From assembly GCF_042432825.1 (NCBI RefSeq), contig NZ_JBHLWN010000041.1, forward strand, positions 1-46,617: a stretch of DNA of 46,617 nucleotides, read 5' to 3'. The notes under the pieces are model-generated. The model saw only the letters and a program-made list of their open reading frames with translations, searched no databases and was not told the DNA's origin. The stretch is from Gordoniibacillus chartarius (lineage in GTDB: Bacteria > Bacillota > Bacilli > Paenibacillales > NBRC-103111). Made by a program: the position numbers and the translations under genes. This document shows, in pieces, positions 1 through 8,742 of the stretch. Position 1 is the first letter of the stretch. The number at the start of each line of letters is the position of its first letter.

Positions 1-45
1 AAATTCGACAAACCCGTGATAAAGGCCTGCTTTACGCGGACTTTT

Positions 46-1674
46 TCACCGGACTTTTAGATATCGTTCACGTAGGAGAGATCCGATTTCATATTCATTA
101 ATTGCTTCTAATAGCTGAACAGCTCGTTCTATTTCAATTTGTACTGACTGCGAAAAGTTCATCTCATCGAGTATTGCAAGTCTTGTTAGAATCGGATCAA
201 ACAGTATGAGTGAATGCTTGTCATGTATAAAGGTGTGTCCCTCATTTTGCACATGATCATATTGAAAATGCCAGCCTCGACCGTTTCGTTCCGCCTGGTT
301 GAATCGACTCTTACGTTCATGGAAAATTTTCTTCAAACCGTGTTCTTGGCTCCGGATTGGATAATGCCTCAGCAGGAAGTCGATTGGATATATCCTGCGA
401 TCTGGGAACTCCGCACGGTGCCCTCCGTTTTCCGCAAAACTTACAGGGTGCTCCGTCTTCTTCCAAGCTTTAATTTGAATGCGGTTGAAATACTCCCCAA
501 ATTCGAAATAGGCAAGGGCTTCGCGAACATCATTCCCAGGTTGAAAGTCATTATCCGTAGGACGGAAGTTTAACAACCGAAAATTAATTGCCGAGTATCC
601 TGCCATGTCCACCATCTCAATTGCCGCAGCTAAAGGAATATTGGGCCATGGCGATTCTCTAAATTCATCAGAGTCATGGTGAATGAACCAATCGGCATCC
701 AACGTATTCGCCAGTAATTCTTTACGATGAAGAATGTGATACCACATATACTCCTTTTCGCTCTGATACGGGTATCCGGCATCCTCCGGAAACCTTTCTA
801 TGTGCAGAAGTCCTCGCCCTAACCATCGACTCGCTTCTTCAACCGTGTTATCCGTTGATGCGTTGTCTAAAAGATAAACTTCTACCCCCTGTTGGATCAA
901 ATCACCTATAACATGATAGATGACATCTCCATCATTGTGTGAAGCAATCAGAGCGACGACTCTGAAATTCTCATCCTTACGAGGTAGCACGGGGGTGTAA
1001 GGATGCATAATCGTTTTATATTCTTTCAGGAATATTTCACGGTATCGATTGTAACTGGAAAGTCCGTTATTAATCCCCGCTCCGCAATCATGTATGCACC
1101 ACGGCAGCTCTTGTTTCGGAATTCCGACCTCGTAGCCTGCCTTGACAAACTCCATACATTGTGAAACATCGTAAAAATGCCAGCCTTTAAAAAGATCTTC
1201 TCTCCACTCTACATCATACTGCGTAATCAAAATTTGTCCATCCAATGCGGATACCTTCTCGTAGGACGAACGTACCTCTTGGAACGCGAGTAATTCCATC
1301 TTGCCGGTATGACTTTCGTAAATTTTCCCAAATGTACTTAACGATTCCCACCATATTGCATTTACCGGTAGCGTCTTACATCCCGTAACCCCGACGATCC
1401 CCAAGTTGGGTGCGCTCTGAAACAATCCCACAACATCCGCAATGAAGTTGCGATTGATAATAAGAAGATCCTGATGCAAGTAAACCTTATATTTCGCATC
1501 AGTCTGCTTCATTCCGTAATTGTAACCCGATGCCATACTCCGGGCGTCGTCTATTTTGAGGACTTCGATCTCGAAGCCTTGCGGAATATAGAGCTGTTCC
1601 AAGTATTTGACGGATTCTGCAAACTTAATTTCGTCATTCACGCAATATATGAAACATATCTTATTGGGATTCAA
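46..1674 (-). CDS. Two-domain family 2-like glycosyltransferase
   Basis: 542 aa, probably a cytoplasmic sugar transferase. The first half (about residues 1-230) is GT-A-like, with the stretch YKVYLHQDL near residue 62. The second half (from about 239) is a second GT2-type fold: VALIASHNDGD, then LLDNASTDNT (nucleotide-binding region) and a DxD-like HHDSDEF metal-binding motif. The start is TTG, 9 nt after AAAGGG; the gene overlaps the end of the upstream gene by 14 bp, so the two are probably cotranscribed and translationally coupled. The coding sequence is AT-richer than the flagellar genes that follow, which fits acquisition by transfer. The acceptor is unknown; flagellin, S-layer protein or wall polymer are possible from context. 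The family call is firm, the substrate is not. Confidence 0.8.
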   Translation of the reverse strand: MNPNKICFIYCVNDEIKFAESVKYLEQLYIPQGFEIEVLKIDDARSMASGYNYGMKQTDAKYKVYLHQDLLIINRNFIADVVGLFQSAPNLGIVGVTGCKTLPVNAIWWESLSTFGKIYESHTGKMELLAFQEVRSSYEKVSALDGQILITQYDVEWREDLFKGWHFYDVSQCMEFVKAGYEVGIPKQELPWCIHDCGAGINNGLSSYNRYREIFLKEYKTIMHPYTPVLPRKDENFRVVALIASHNDGDVIYHVIGDLIQQGVEVYLLDNASTDNTVEEASRWLGRGLLHIERFPEDAGYPYQSEKEYMWYHILHRKELLANTLDADWFIHHDSDEFRESPWPNIPLAAAIEMVDMAGYSAINFRLLNFRPTDNDFQPGNDVREALAYFEFGEYFNRIQIKAWKKTEHPVSFAENGGHRAEFPDRRIYPIDFLLRHYPIRSQEHGLKKIFHERKSRFNQAERNGRGWHFQYDHVQNEGHTFIHDKHSLILFDPILTRLAILDEMNFSQSVQIEIERAVQLLEAINEYEIGSLLRERYLKVR

Positions 1675-3577
1675 GAAGCTGCACCCTTTCCATAAGCAAG
1701 TTGAGCGTATCTACAGGATGAATAAGGTCATTTTGGGCCACTTGCATGATTTTATCTAAAGTTGTTAGTTCGTTCAGCAAATATTGGGCAAGTGTTTGGA
1801 TGCTTGCTTCCCGCTCTACATTCTGTTCAATCCGTCTCAGCAGATTTTTAACCATATATTTATCGATGGTCGCTATCTCTATTTCTTTCTCGATTGACTC
1901 GATCCAACGAAGCATCGCCGCATCCTTCTCCGGAATGAGACTCAGCCACTCCAAGGCTAATTCCGCTTGACCCAAGCGGTATGTGGACACACCGAGATTG
2001 AGTAACGTTTGCGGATTGCTTCCATCTAACTCGAAGGCCTTCTGGAGATAAGGCATAGCTTGCTCTACTTGCTTTCGATCCATCAAGAGCACTGCCAGCA
2101 CGTTCAAGACGATCGTCTCATGAGCCGGAAAACGTGAAGATATGGCTTCAATGACTTGATCCGCCTGGAACTTTTGCAGTTTCTCAACATTCTTGTCGAC
2201 ATTGATCTGAGAAAGTAGCTGTTCTAATGCATATACTATTGGATCTCGGTCTGAAGCGGCGACAAGAAATCTGCTTACCTCCAGTAGTCTTGCTCTGCTC
2301 GGATGAGTTAGTTGAACTAGACTGCTAATTAACGCCTTGTCCTCTTCAAGCAAAACAACATCCGAACCCTCATAGAATTGAACATCCCGGAACTGAAGGG
2401 GCTGGATATATTGTTGTACCTCTTCAAGTGTGAATCGTTCCGTTCTTTCGGCTGGAACCACGCCTTTCAGAAGCTGTTTGAACACCGAGTAATGAGCCGC
2501 ATTAGGGAATTCTGCGATGAGCTGACCGTTCGGCGATAGCTTGCGCTTCACCGCATCCAGTAACGAAATCGAACTTGCCTTTACATCCGCAGGAGCGAGT
2601 ATGACATCAAAATAATGATCCGGATATGCTTCAATTGCAGCTTTCAGCTCGCCAGAAGTTACTCTACCAACCATCGCAGCCAAGCCGGCGAGAATCTCGT
2701 CCGTTTCTATCCCGTGAAGCTCGGCTTCCGGATAAGTATGTTTCAACAACAGTAAAGTTCCGCCCGCCTTGCAGCCAATCTCCAAAATTCGAATCGGTTT
2801 ATCATACGGGAAGTCAATGACCTGTACAGGGTCCAGTCTAATACGGTAAGCCGTATCCGAGTCATAACCCCACTTTGTAATAAATTTTTGTTGATTCTCC
2901 ACCAGCAAAGCATTGAACTTCCCCATATCTTCACGCCACGAAGCACTTCCTATATGGTGGATAAACGTGTCTTTACACAAAATCAGCTTATATCCGGCTA
3001 AACGGATCCGAACCCCGTAATCATCATCCTCAAAGTTTCCGGGTGAAAACAGCTCATCCAATAAACCGATTTCTTTAACAACACTTGCCTTAATCAGCAT
3101 GTTATAACCGATTAGTTTGAGCCGTTCTTCCCATTTCCTTGGATCAGAATGGTTGAACTCTGCCGCAAACTTCTGCATTTCATCGATTGTTGAATAATTT
3201 ACAGCAATCGCCTGATAATAAGAACAGTTGTTGGTAACTGTTCCTACAGCACCGATATTTTCGCTGCTGTACAATGCCGTCCGCATGTTAACAAGCCAAT
3301 TCGTCGTAACCACCGTATCGTTATTTAACAACAAGATATCGCCTTTAGCGATCTCAATGCCTTGATTGCATGCCTTTGGAAAACCGAAGTTCCGATCATT
3401 GTATATCGTTCTGATATCGTTCTGCTGCGCAAGCCATGCACGAGTACCATCTTGCGAGTTATTATCGACCACGATGATTTCGTACGTTCCATACTCAGTG
3501 TACCTTCGGATACTCTCAATACATTGCTGGGTATATTCCAATTTATTGAAAGTGGCAATGACAATGCTTGTAATCAA
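1661..3577 (-). CDS. GT2 glycosyltransferase / methyltransferase-like / TPR fusion
   Basis: 638 aa with three apparent modules. Residues 1-250 are a GT2 domain: TSIVIATFNK start, VVDNNSQDGT, the LLLNNDT metal-binding region (NND at 85-87) and FEDDDYGVR near 182 as the likely catalytic-base region. Residues about 261-400 resemble a Rossmann SAM-dependent methyltransferase (ILEIGCKAGG at 264-273, an acidic GIETDE after it). From about 480 there are TPR-like repeats (LDGSNPQTLLNLGVSTYRLG). The start is TTG a few bases after GGGGGAGA. A fusion of sugar transfer, possible methylation and TPR suggests modification of a protein-bound or surface glycan; this is inference. It runs divergently from the gene at 3713 and overlaps the downstream GT gene. 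Confidence 0.75.
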   Translation of the reverse strand: MITSIVIATFNKLEYTQQCIESIRRYTEYGTYEIIVVDNNSQDGTRAWLAQQNDIRTIYNDRNFGFPKACNQGIEIAKGDILLLNNDTVVTTNWLVNMRTALYSSENIGAVGTVTNNCSYYQAIAVNYSTIDEMQKFAAEFNHSDPRKWEERLKLIGYNMLIKASVVKEIGLLDELFSPGNFEDDDYGVRIRLAGYKLILCKDTFIHHIGSASWREDMGKFNALLVENQQKFITKWGYDSDTAYRIRLDPVQVIDFPYDKPIRILEIGCKAGGTLLLLKHTYPEAELHGIETDEILAGLAAMVGRVTSGELKAAIEAYPDHYFDVILAPADVKASSISLLDAVKRKLSPNGQLIAEFPNAAHYSVFKQLLKGVVPAERTERFTLEEVQQYIQPLQFRDVQFYEGSDVVLLEEDKALISSLVQLTHPSRARLLEVSRFLVAASDRDPIVYALEQLLSQINVDKNVEKLQKFQADQVIEAISSRFPAHETIVLNVLAVLLMDRKQVEQAMPYLQKAFELDGSNPQTLLNLGVSTYRLGQAELALEWLSLIPEKDAAMLRWIESIEKEIEIATIDKYMVKNLLRRIEQNVEREASIQTLAQYLLNELTTLDKIMQVAQNDLIHPVDTLNLLMERVQLLESQ

Positions 3578-3615
3578 GTGATCTCCCCCAAGTCTGCAGC
3601 ACTCATATAATCTCT

Positions 3616-3681
3616 ATATCGACAAAGTTCTGCATTTTCATGAGCCTCAATATTTAACATTAATAGACGATTTGTCGATAT
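3616..3681. promoter_or_regulatory. Inverted repeat in the divergent GT intergenic region
   Basis: ATATCGACAAA at 3616-3626 is repeated as its exact reverse complement TTTGTCGATAT at 3671-3681, an 11-bp inverted repeat spaced 44 nt, centred between two divergent glycosyltransferase genes. It could be a two-site operator or part of divergent promoters. The GTCGATAT core on each strand also resembles a sigma-D -10 element. Confidence 0.5.
3654..3681 (+). promoter_or_regulatory. Possible sigma-D-like promoter of the 3713 glycosyltransferase
   Basis: GTCGATAT (3674-3681) matches the sigma-D -10 consensus at 7 of 8 positions and equals the -10 of the flagellin promoter in this window. At the expected -35 distance is TTAA (16-nt spacer) or TAAC (15-nt spacer), one mismatch from TAAA. 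It lies 31 nt upstream of the start codon. Weaker than the other sigma-D matches here. Confidence 0.4.
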
Positions 3682-3712
3682 TAGAAGTATGCTGTACTAA
3701 CTGGAGGACTCC

Positions 3713-5623
3713 ATGACTAAGCTACTATCCCTATGTATGATTGTTAAAAATGAAGAGAAAACTTTAGCCCGCTGTCTGGATAGCGTAAAAGCAATTGCTG
3801 ATGAAATGATCATTATAGATACCGGCTCCACGGATCAAACCAAAGCGATTGCATTACAATATACTACTCATGTTTATGATTTTGAATGGATTAACGATTT
3901 CGCCGCGGCGAAGAATGATGCTATTCGAAGAGCTACAGGCAAGTGGATCCTCGTTCTGGATGCGGACGAATACTTAAAGCCCGGACAAGAAGACCATTTT
4001 CGTCAACTTCTTGAAAACTACGAGGTTCGCAAGCCCATTGGTGTCATGTTGAAGATCATGAACTACCTTGGGGAAACGGAACAAAATATAAGCGGAGTGC
4101 TGGAATCCAGTGCGGCAAGACTTTTCCCTAACGGTCAAGGGATCCACTTTGAAAGACCTATTCACGAACAACTTGCCTGCTCAAAAGGCAAACTGGAATT
4201 GCTTTCCACATCGTTAACAATCTTGCATACCGGGTACATAAGGACAATAGTCAATGAGAAAAAGAAGTCAAATCGTAATATGGAGATATTCAAACAGCTC
4301 CAATCTAATGATCCTTATGACTGTTACACACTCGGTAACGAATATCTTTCCATGAACGACTGTAAGAAAGCACAATACTACTACGGTAAAGCGATGCGGA
4401 AGATGAAACCTACCCTGATTTGGGCTCCGTACTGTTATGACGGATATATCCATGCTTCGCTGCAGCTTACCCACTTACGGGAAGCGCATACCGCCATTAA
4501 AGAGGCGTTGGACTTCTGGCCGGAATATGCTGATTTCTCTTTCTTACTGGGCCATTTATATATGGCGGCCGGCTTTGCCGAACTGGCAGAAGCTCAGCTG
4601 AAGACTTGTATTGAACAGGCCCTATCCCGAGAGAAGAGAAAACTCCCTAGCACGCTGGTAAAGTTGGATTATGCATCGTATCTGCCTCATAAATATTTAG
4701 CCCAAATTTATATGATACGGCATGACTGGTCTCAGGCTGTCTATCACCTGTCAGGTGCGTTAAAATCAAACAATAGCGACCTTCAGCTACTTACAAAATT
4801 ACTGACTATACTTAAAGGCTCCGAAGAAGCATCCGAAATCATAAACATGCTTGATCGCTTGTACTCAGGAAATGCCGAACATAGCGCGTATCTCTTACGT
4901 GTATCCTGTAGGGTTGGAATAGCCGACTTGGCAGCTCACTATTACAATCGTTGTGCAAAAAAAGAAATTCCACTTGGGCAATTGGATCATATGCACGTTG
5001 CTTTACTGCTAGGAGATCGAGAATTGTTCAAGAATCATTACCATTTACCTGCACCCGATTCAGTGATCAATGATTATAACATGCTTCTTACTCTTGCTTA
5101 CCTGGTTTGGAAAGAGTCCGATTTCCTGAACAAGCTATTAGACAAGCAACCTGCGCACCCCATGCTGCTGTTCCTCCGTAATGAGGAGCAATCATTACAA
5201 TCGGTTGACGCCCCTTATTTAGAAGGCATACTTAAGGAGCTCTTCCAACTCGGATATCATCAAGAATATGAGTCGCTCATTTCCTTGGTGCAATCACCCG
5301 AAGCGATTAATTCTCTTGCGAATTTCTTTTATGAGCAAAGGCAGTTCGAGCTCGCCGTAGACTATTATGCTGTTCTGCTCGAACATCAAATCCTGGATGC
5401 ACAAGGATATGAAAACTTAGCTTACCTGTATATAAGCCTTGGTGAAATTGGACAAGCACTTGCATTCATTGAGCAGGCTATTGAACTTGCTCCCGAGCAC
5501 GTTGCCTTGTATGTTCTCTACTGCACTCACAGTACTGATCCTCAGAAGAGGAATGCCATGAAATCCAAATTATTGAATCGTGCTCCACACTTTCGGAGTC
5601 TTCCGTTTGTCAGAGACCTATAA
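3713..5623 (+). CDS. GT2 glycosyltransferase with C-terminal TPR repeats
   Basis: 636 aa, the only convincing plus-strand gene here. The N-terminal GT2 domain shows LSLCMIVKNEEKTLARCLDS, IIDTGSTDQT and the metal-binding VLDADEYL (DADE at 83-86). The remainder is helical TPR-type repeats (for example YENLAYLYISLGEIGQALAF near residue 565). GT2-TPR proteins of this build (SunS-like and Clostridium/Paenibacillus relatives) often glycosylate peptides or proteins, which makes a flagellin or surface-protein acceptor plausible; that is inference. The start follows GGAGGACTCC. It converges on fliT and shares a bidirectional terminator with it. AT-rich like its divergent neighbours. Confidence 0.82.
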   Translation: MTKLLSLCMIVKNEEKTLARCLDSVKAIADEMIIIDTGSTDQTKAIALQYTTHVYDFEWINDFAAAKNDAIRRATGKWILVLDADEYLKPGQEDHFRQLLENYEVRKPIGVMLKIMNYLGETEQNISGVLESSAARLFPNGQGIHFERPIHEQLACSKGKLELLSTSLTILHTGYIRTIVNEKKKSNRNMEIFKQLQSNDPYDCYTLGNEYLSMNDCKKAQYYYGKAMRKMKPTLIWAPYCYDGYIHASLQLTHLREAHTAIKEALDFWPEYADFSFLLGHLYMAAGFAELAEAQLKTCIEQALSREKRKLPSTLVKLDYASYLPHKYLAQIYMIRHDWSQAVYHLSGALKSNNSDLQLLTKLLTILKGSEEASEIINMLDRLYSGNAEHSAYLLRVSCRVGIADLAAHYYNRCAKKEIPLGQLDHMHVALLLGDRELFKNHYHLPAPDSVINDYNMLLTLAYLVWKESDFLNKLLDKQPAHPMLLFLRNEEQSLQSVDAPYLEGILKELFQLGYHQEYESLISLVQSPEAINSLANFFYEQRQFELAVDYYAVLLEHQILDAQGYENLAYLYISLGEIGQALAFIEQAIELAPEHVALYVLYCTHSTDPQKRNAMKSKLLNRAPHFRSLPFVRDL

Positions 5624-5658
5624 GAAAACACCCTCCTTTTGTGGAGGGTGTTTTCTTA
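5621..5658. terminator. Bidirectional intrinsic terminator shared by convergent genes
   Basis: A perfect 16-bp stem (5621-5636 with 5643-5658) closes a 6-nt loop TTTTGT. The arm ends are the TAA stop codons of the two convergent genes (5621-5623 plus strand, 5656-5658 minus strand). T-rich 3' sides exist on both strands, so it can end transcription both ways. Confidence 0.88.
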
Positions 5659-6024
5659 TTTGTGCTTATCAACAAAATAACCTTCGTACTGGGGTAATCT
5701 TCTTTGGTAAGCATCTCGCACTCTGACGCCGTTTCGCATATCTACGATTTGCTCGCTGAGCCATTGCTTAAGCGCCTGCATACGCAGATTTGCTTCTGAT
5801 TCAAGAGCAATGCATTCTGCAATCAGCTTCTTCACTGCTGGTGTCTGAGCCGTTTGCTGCGCCATACTGTCAATTTGATTGCGCAGGTCTTCCTGCCTTA
5901 ACTGAATTTTCGTTATTTCTTCCGCTTGCCGATCGTCATCTTCAGCATCGAGCCAAACAAGAATGGATTGTGCTGAGTCTCTCAACTGCTCAAACAAGCT
6001 CTCATATTGGGACTGTTTGTTCAT
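5656..6024 (-). CDS. fliT: FliT-like flagellar chaperone
   Basis: 122 aa, strongly helical and charged, no membrane segment. Identified mainly by position: last gene of fliD-flaG-fliS-fliT, overlapping fliS by 4 bp (ATGA). FliT proteins are small helical export chaperones, usually for FliD. Sequence conservation in this family is low; what is visible is a heptad-like helical pattern (ITKIQLRQEDLRNQIDSM). The end carries RRLPQYEGYFVDKHK. A generic hypothetical helical protein is the alternative. Confidence 0.65.
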   Translation of the reverse strand: MNKQSQYESLFEQLRDSAQSILVWLDAEDDDRQAEEITKIQLRQEDLRNQIDSMAQQTAQTPAVKKLIAECIALESEANLRMQALKQWLSEQIVDMRNGVRVRDAYQRRLPQYEGYFVDKHK

Positions 6025-6416
6025 CTTGCTGTTGGGGAACTTGTTTCAGTTTTAACCACCTTCAAGAGTTCCACCCATGTATCTCTCAATTCCGTTGTTA
6101 AACGAATGGCCACTTGCAGCGCTTCTTGATCAAGTTTCATATTTGCTTCCAGCAATTTCTCTTGAATGAACACATACAATGCCGAGAGATTATTGGAAAT
6201 TTCGTATTTATAGTCCAATGTAATTCTCAGCTCATCGATAATATCCATAGCTCGCATAATATTCATATGCTTGCCTTCAATATTTTTCTTCCTCATCTCT
6301 TCCCCGGCCTGCTTCATAAACTTCACTGCTCCGTTATAGAGCATAAGAGTTAACTCGCCTGGCGTGGCTGTATTGACTTGAGTTCTGAGGTATAAATTCT
6401 GTGCTTGCGGATTCAT
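6021..6416 (-). CDS. fliS: Flagellar export chaperone FliS
   Basis: 131 aa from the ATG at 6416, close to the usual FliS length. The motif TPGELTLMLYNGAVKFMKQA near the N-terminus is characteristic of the family, followed by helices with LDYKYEISNNLSALYVFIQE. FliS caps flagellin in the cytoplasm before export; in Bacillus it also binds FliW and helps set the free CsrA pool. The longer frame to 6464 is rejected because GAGGT lies about 8 nt before the 6416 ATG and family members begin at this point. Downstream of flaG, overlapping fliT. Confidence 0.93.
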   Translation of the reverse strand: MNPQAQNLYLRTQVNTATPGELTLMLYNGAVKFMKQAGEEMRKKNIEGKHMNIMRAMDIIDELRITLDYKYEISNNLSALYVFIQEKLLEANMKLDQEALQVAIRLTTELRDTWVELLKVVKTETSSPTAR

Positions 6417-6423
6417 GTTTGCC

Positions 6424-6819
6424 TTACCTCTTTTCGTCGATAATAACACCGGCCGACTCAACAATACCGTCTACAATATCCAGCAGCTTCTCTGGCGGCA
6501 ATTCTTTTAAGACTTCATTCGTTTCGGAATTGATGACTTTAACCACAATGTTGCCCGTAGATTCATGCACGGAATACTCAAATTTTTTTGGAGGCCCCAT
6601 GATGGCTCGGTTCGCCTTCTCAATCGCTCGTTTGACATCTTCTTCCGAGAAGGCCGATTCCGAGTTAGTCCTAGGTGCTGGTAGCTGAGGGGCGGATGGC
6701 GAGCGAGATTCTACTGTAGCTGCAGGTTCCTTTTCCGTTGAAGCCACTGATTCCACCCTACCTATCCCGGTCATTGATGTCGCAGCGGCATTCCCATTAA
6801 AATTAACCCCATCCATCAT
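6424..6819 (-). CDS. flaG: FlaG family flagellar protein
   Basis: 131 aa. The first half is low-complexity and Ser/Ala/Pro-rich; the second half is the FlaG domain (VKRAIEKANRAIMGPPKKFE, then a beta-rich NIVVKVINSETNEVLKELPP and the terminal helix LLDIVDGIVESAGVIID). FlaG (YvyC) affects filament length in other bacteria; its mechanism is poorly known. Two consecutive ATGs (6819, 6816) follow AAGGAGG. In B. subtilis yvyC precedes fliD; here it follows fliD, 15 bp away. Confidence 0.9.
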   Translation of the reverse strand: MMDGVNFNGNAAATSMTGIGRVESVASTEKEPAATVESRSPSAPQLPAPRTNSESAFSEEDVKRAIEKANRAIMGPPKKFEYSVHESTGNIVVKVINSETNEVLKELPPEKLLDIVDGIVESAGVIIDEKR

Positions 6820-6834
6820 CTCGGCTCTCCCTCC

Positions 6835-8673
6835 TTAGCGCAAGCTTGACAGCCACGACAGCTGGGCCTGGCCTTTTTGTATAGCTTGCTCCATCAATGT
6901 GAATCTGTGATAATAGTAGTCTTCCTTCTTGAGCAAACGAGATTCCATGTCTTCAATATCTAAATCTAGGTTATGAATTTGCAAGCCAACTGTTGTGGTA
7001 ATATCGTCATTCGCAGTTGTCGTTCCCCCGGCTCTGTCAACCAGACGATCGATAAGGCTGGTCGCTTCTTTATACATCGATTGTGCGATACCGTCGTCAT
7101 TGATCGTGGGATTCGTTAAACCGGATTGACGGGAGAATAAACTGATCACACCGTCCGGATCCTGAGCAATCGCCGCTTTAAGCTTATTCTCATCCAACAC
7201 AATCGTATTTGCGGTCACCGAATTATAAGTGGAGGCATTGCCCGAGAAGGAAGTCGTTGTAATGCCTATCTTGAACAAGCTATCAAATGTGCTCGACGTG
7301 TTTATTTTAGCATTGATCATTTGCCGGAAATTGGTGGATGCACTTTTTAAAATGTCATCGCGTTGGAGCAATCCGCTCTTTGCTTTCTCCTCCCAGTTCT
7401 TGATGTCGGATTCGCTCATCGCATCTTTCTGCTCGTCGGTTAGAGGAAGGAAATCCCGGTATTTCACTTCGGTCAGCTTTTTATTCACGAGGGTCAACGT
7501 ATTGTTATAATTCGCAACGAAATCTTTGATTTTGTTGAAGATCGCATCCGTATCCTTAGTCGAGGCAACAGTAACTGCGCTTGCACTCGTGTTTAATAAC
7601 GTGTAAGTGACTCCGTTGTTGGTAAATGAGTTGGAGCTGTAGTAGGTTGGTGTCGCACTTCCATCGAAAGTGACTTTAGCATCCTGACCTGCTGCGGATA
7701 ATGTGGTTAGACCCATGGCCGAAATAAAATTCCCCGTCACGTCCGCCAACTCTACCTTCGAAGCGACGCCGGTCGCTTTCGATGTGAAGGTCACTTTATC
7801 GGTAATAGAATCATATGACATATTCACGCCTGCTGTTGAGCTGTTCACTCGCTGCATAATCGACTGAAGCGTATCCGTTGCTTGATACGAAATTTCCACG
7901 CCATTGACGGTAAATTTTGCACCGCTTGGAGCACTGATCGGCGTTGCCAACGGATTACCGGCTTGATTAAGCGGCACATCCACATTAATCTTGAAAGATT
8001 GTTTTGCCGAGAAGCCCAAGTTTGATAAACCGGTATTGGAACCAGTCCTGTCAACGATTAATTGCGGGAGATTTCCCGCAGTACCGTTCGGTTTGAGCTC
8101 CAATTGATTGGACGCATCAAGACTAGCCGTAATTTGTCCCGCGCCGAAAGCAGCGTCTAGTTGCTTTTGCACCTCGTTTTTCAATTGCACTTCGGTATAA
8201 GGCGAACCCGAAGCCGTTAAAGTAATCGTCTTCGTACTGCCGTTCAAGGTTACATTAAATTGATCATTAGCGCCTGATGTAATAGTTGTGCTGGAGCTTA
8301 GCGCACTGCCTGCCACTAACGAATTGGACGATACCGGATTTGTCGAAGTAAGAACAGCACCTTTAGCGAGTTGCTGAACCAAAATAGATCTTGTCTGCAC
8401 TGCTGCAGAATCGCTCGAAGACACCGTAACCACGTTCGGATCCGATGTCGTGACCTTCGTGGTTTTCCAGTTTGCCGAGAATCTCATGCTGTTCGCCAAA
8501 TCGCGGAAGCTGGCTAGCTTCGTATTGATTTCACGGTAGGCATCCGATTTCCAAGTCATGCTCTGCTGCTTCTGCTTTAACTTATCGAGCGGCATGCGTT
8601 CCGCTTTCATCAGATCGCTTACCATTGCATCGATATCTAGGCCGGAACTCATTCCTCCAATGCGCATGACCAT
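6835..8673 (-). CDS. fliD: Flagellar filament cap protein FliD
   Basis: 612 aa from the ATG at 8673. FliD (HAP2) is exported and caps the growing filament, folding flagellin into place. The N-terminus MVMRIGGMSSGLDIDAMVSD is the conserved FliD start, and the C-terminus has the coiled region ending in FTLMEQAIQKGQAQLSWLSSL. The reading frame also has an ATG at 8679, but GGGAGGGA abuts that codon and is 7-8 nt from 8673, so 8673 is preferred. The middle is Ser/Thr-rich, the variable surface-exposed part. First gene of the fliD-flaG-fliS-fliT unit, behind its own sigma-D-like promoter. Confidence 0.95.
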   Translation of the reverse strand: MVMRIGGMSSGLDIDAMVSDLMKAERMPLDKLKQKQQSMTWKSDAYREINTKLASFRDLANSMRFSANWKTTKVTTSDPNVVTVSSSDSAAVQTRSILVQQLAKGAVLTSTNPVSSNSLVAGSALSSSTTITSGANDQFNVTLNGSTKTITLTASGSPYTEVQLKNEVQKQLDAAFGAGQITASLDASNQLELKPNGTAGNLPQLIVDRTGSNTGLSNLGFSAKQSFKINVDVPLNQAGNPLATPISAPSGAKFTVNGVEISYQATDTLQSIMQRVNSSTAGVNMSYDSITDKVTFTSKATGVASKVELADVTGNFISAMGLTTLSAAGQDAKVTFDGSATPTYYSSNSFTNNGVTYTLLNTSASAVTVASTKDTDAIFNKIKDFVANYNNTLTLVNKKLTEVKYRDFLPLTDEQKDAMSESDIKNWEEKAKSGLLQRDDILKSASTNFRQMINAKINTSSTFDSLFKIGITTTSFSGNASTYNSVTANTIVLDENKLKAAIAQDPDGVISLFSRQSGLTNPTINDDGIAQSMYKEATSLIDRLVDRAGGTTTANDDITTTVGLQIHNLDLDIEDMESRLLKKEDYYYHRFTLMEQAIQKGQAQLSWLSSLR

Positions 8674-8714
8674 GCACATTCCCTCCCGTTCACTTTAAAG
8701 AATATCTATACATT

Positions 8715-8742
8715 ATATCGTCATGGAGCGATTTTTTTTTTA
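8715..8742 (-). promoter_or_regulatory. Sigma-D-like promoter of fliD
   Basis: Minus strand: TAAA (8739-8742), 16 nt, GACGATAT (8715-8722; consensus GCCGATAT). The spacer begins with an A-tract. The -35 TAAA includes the TAA stop codon of the upstream glycosyltransferase. The same region holds TATAAT, so a sigma-A element is also possible. Confidence 0.7.
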
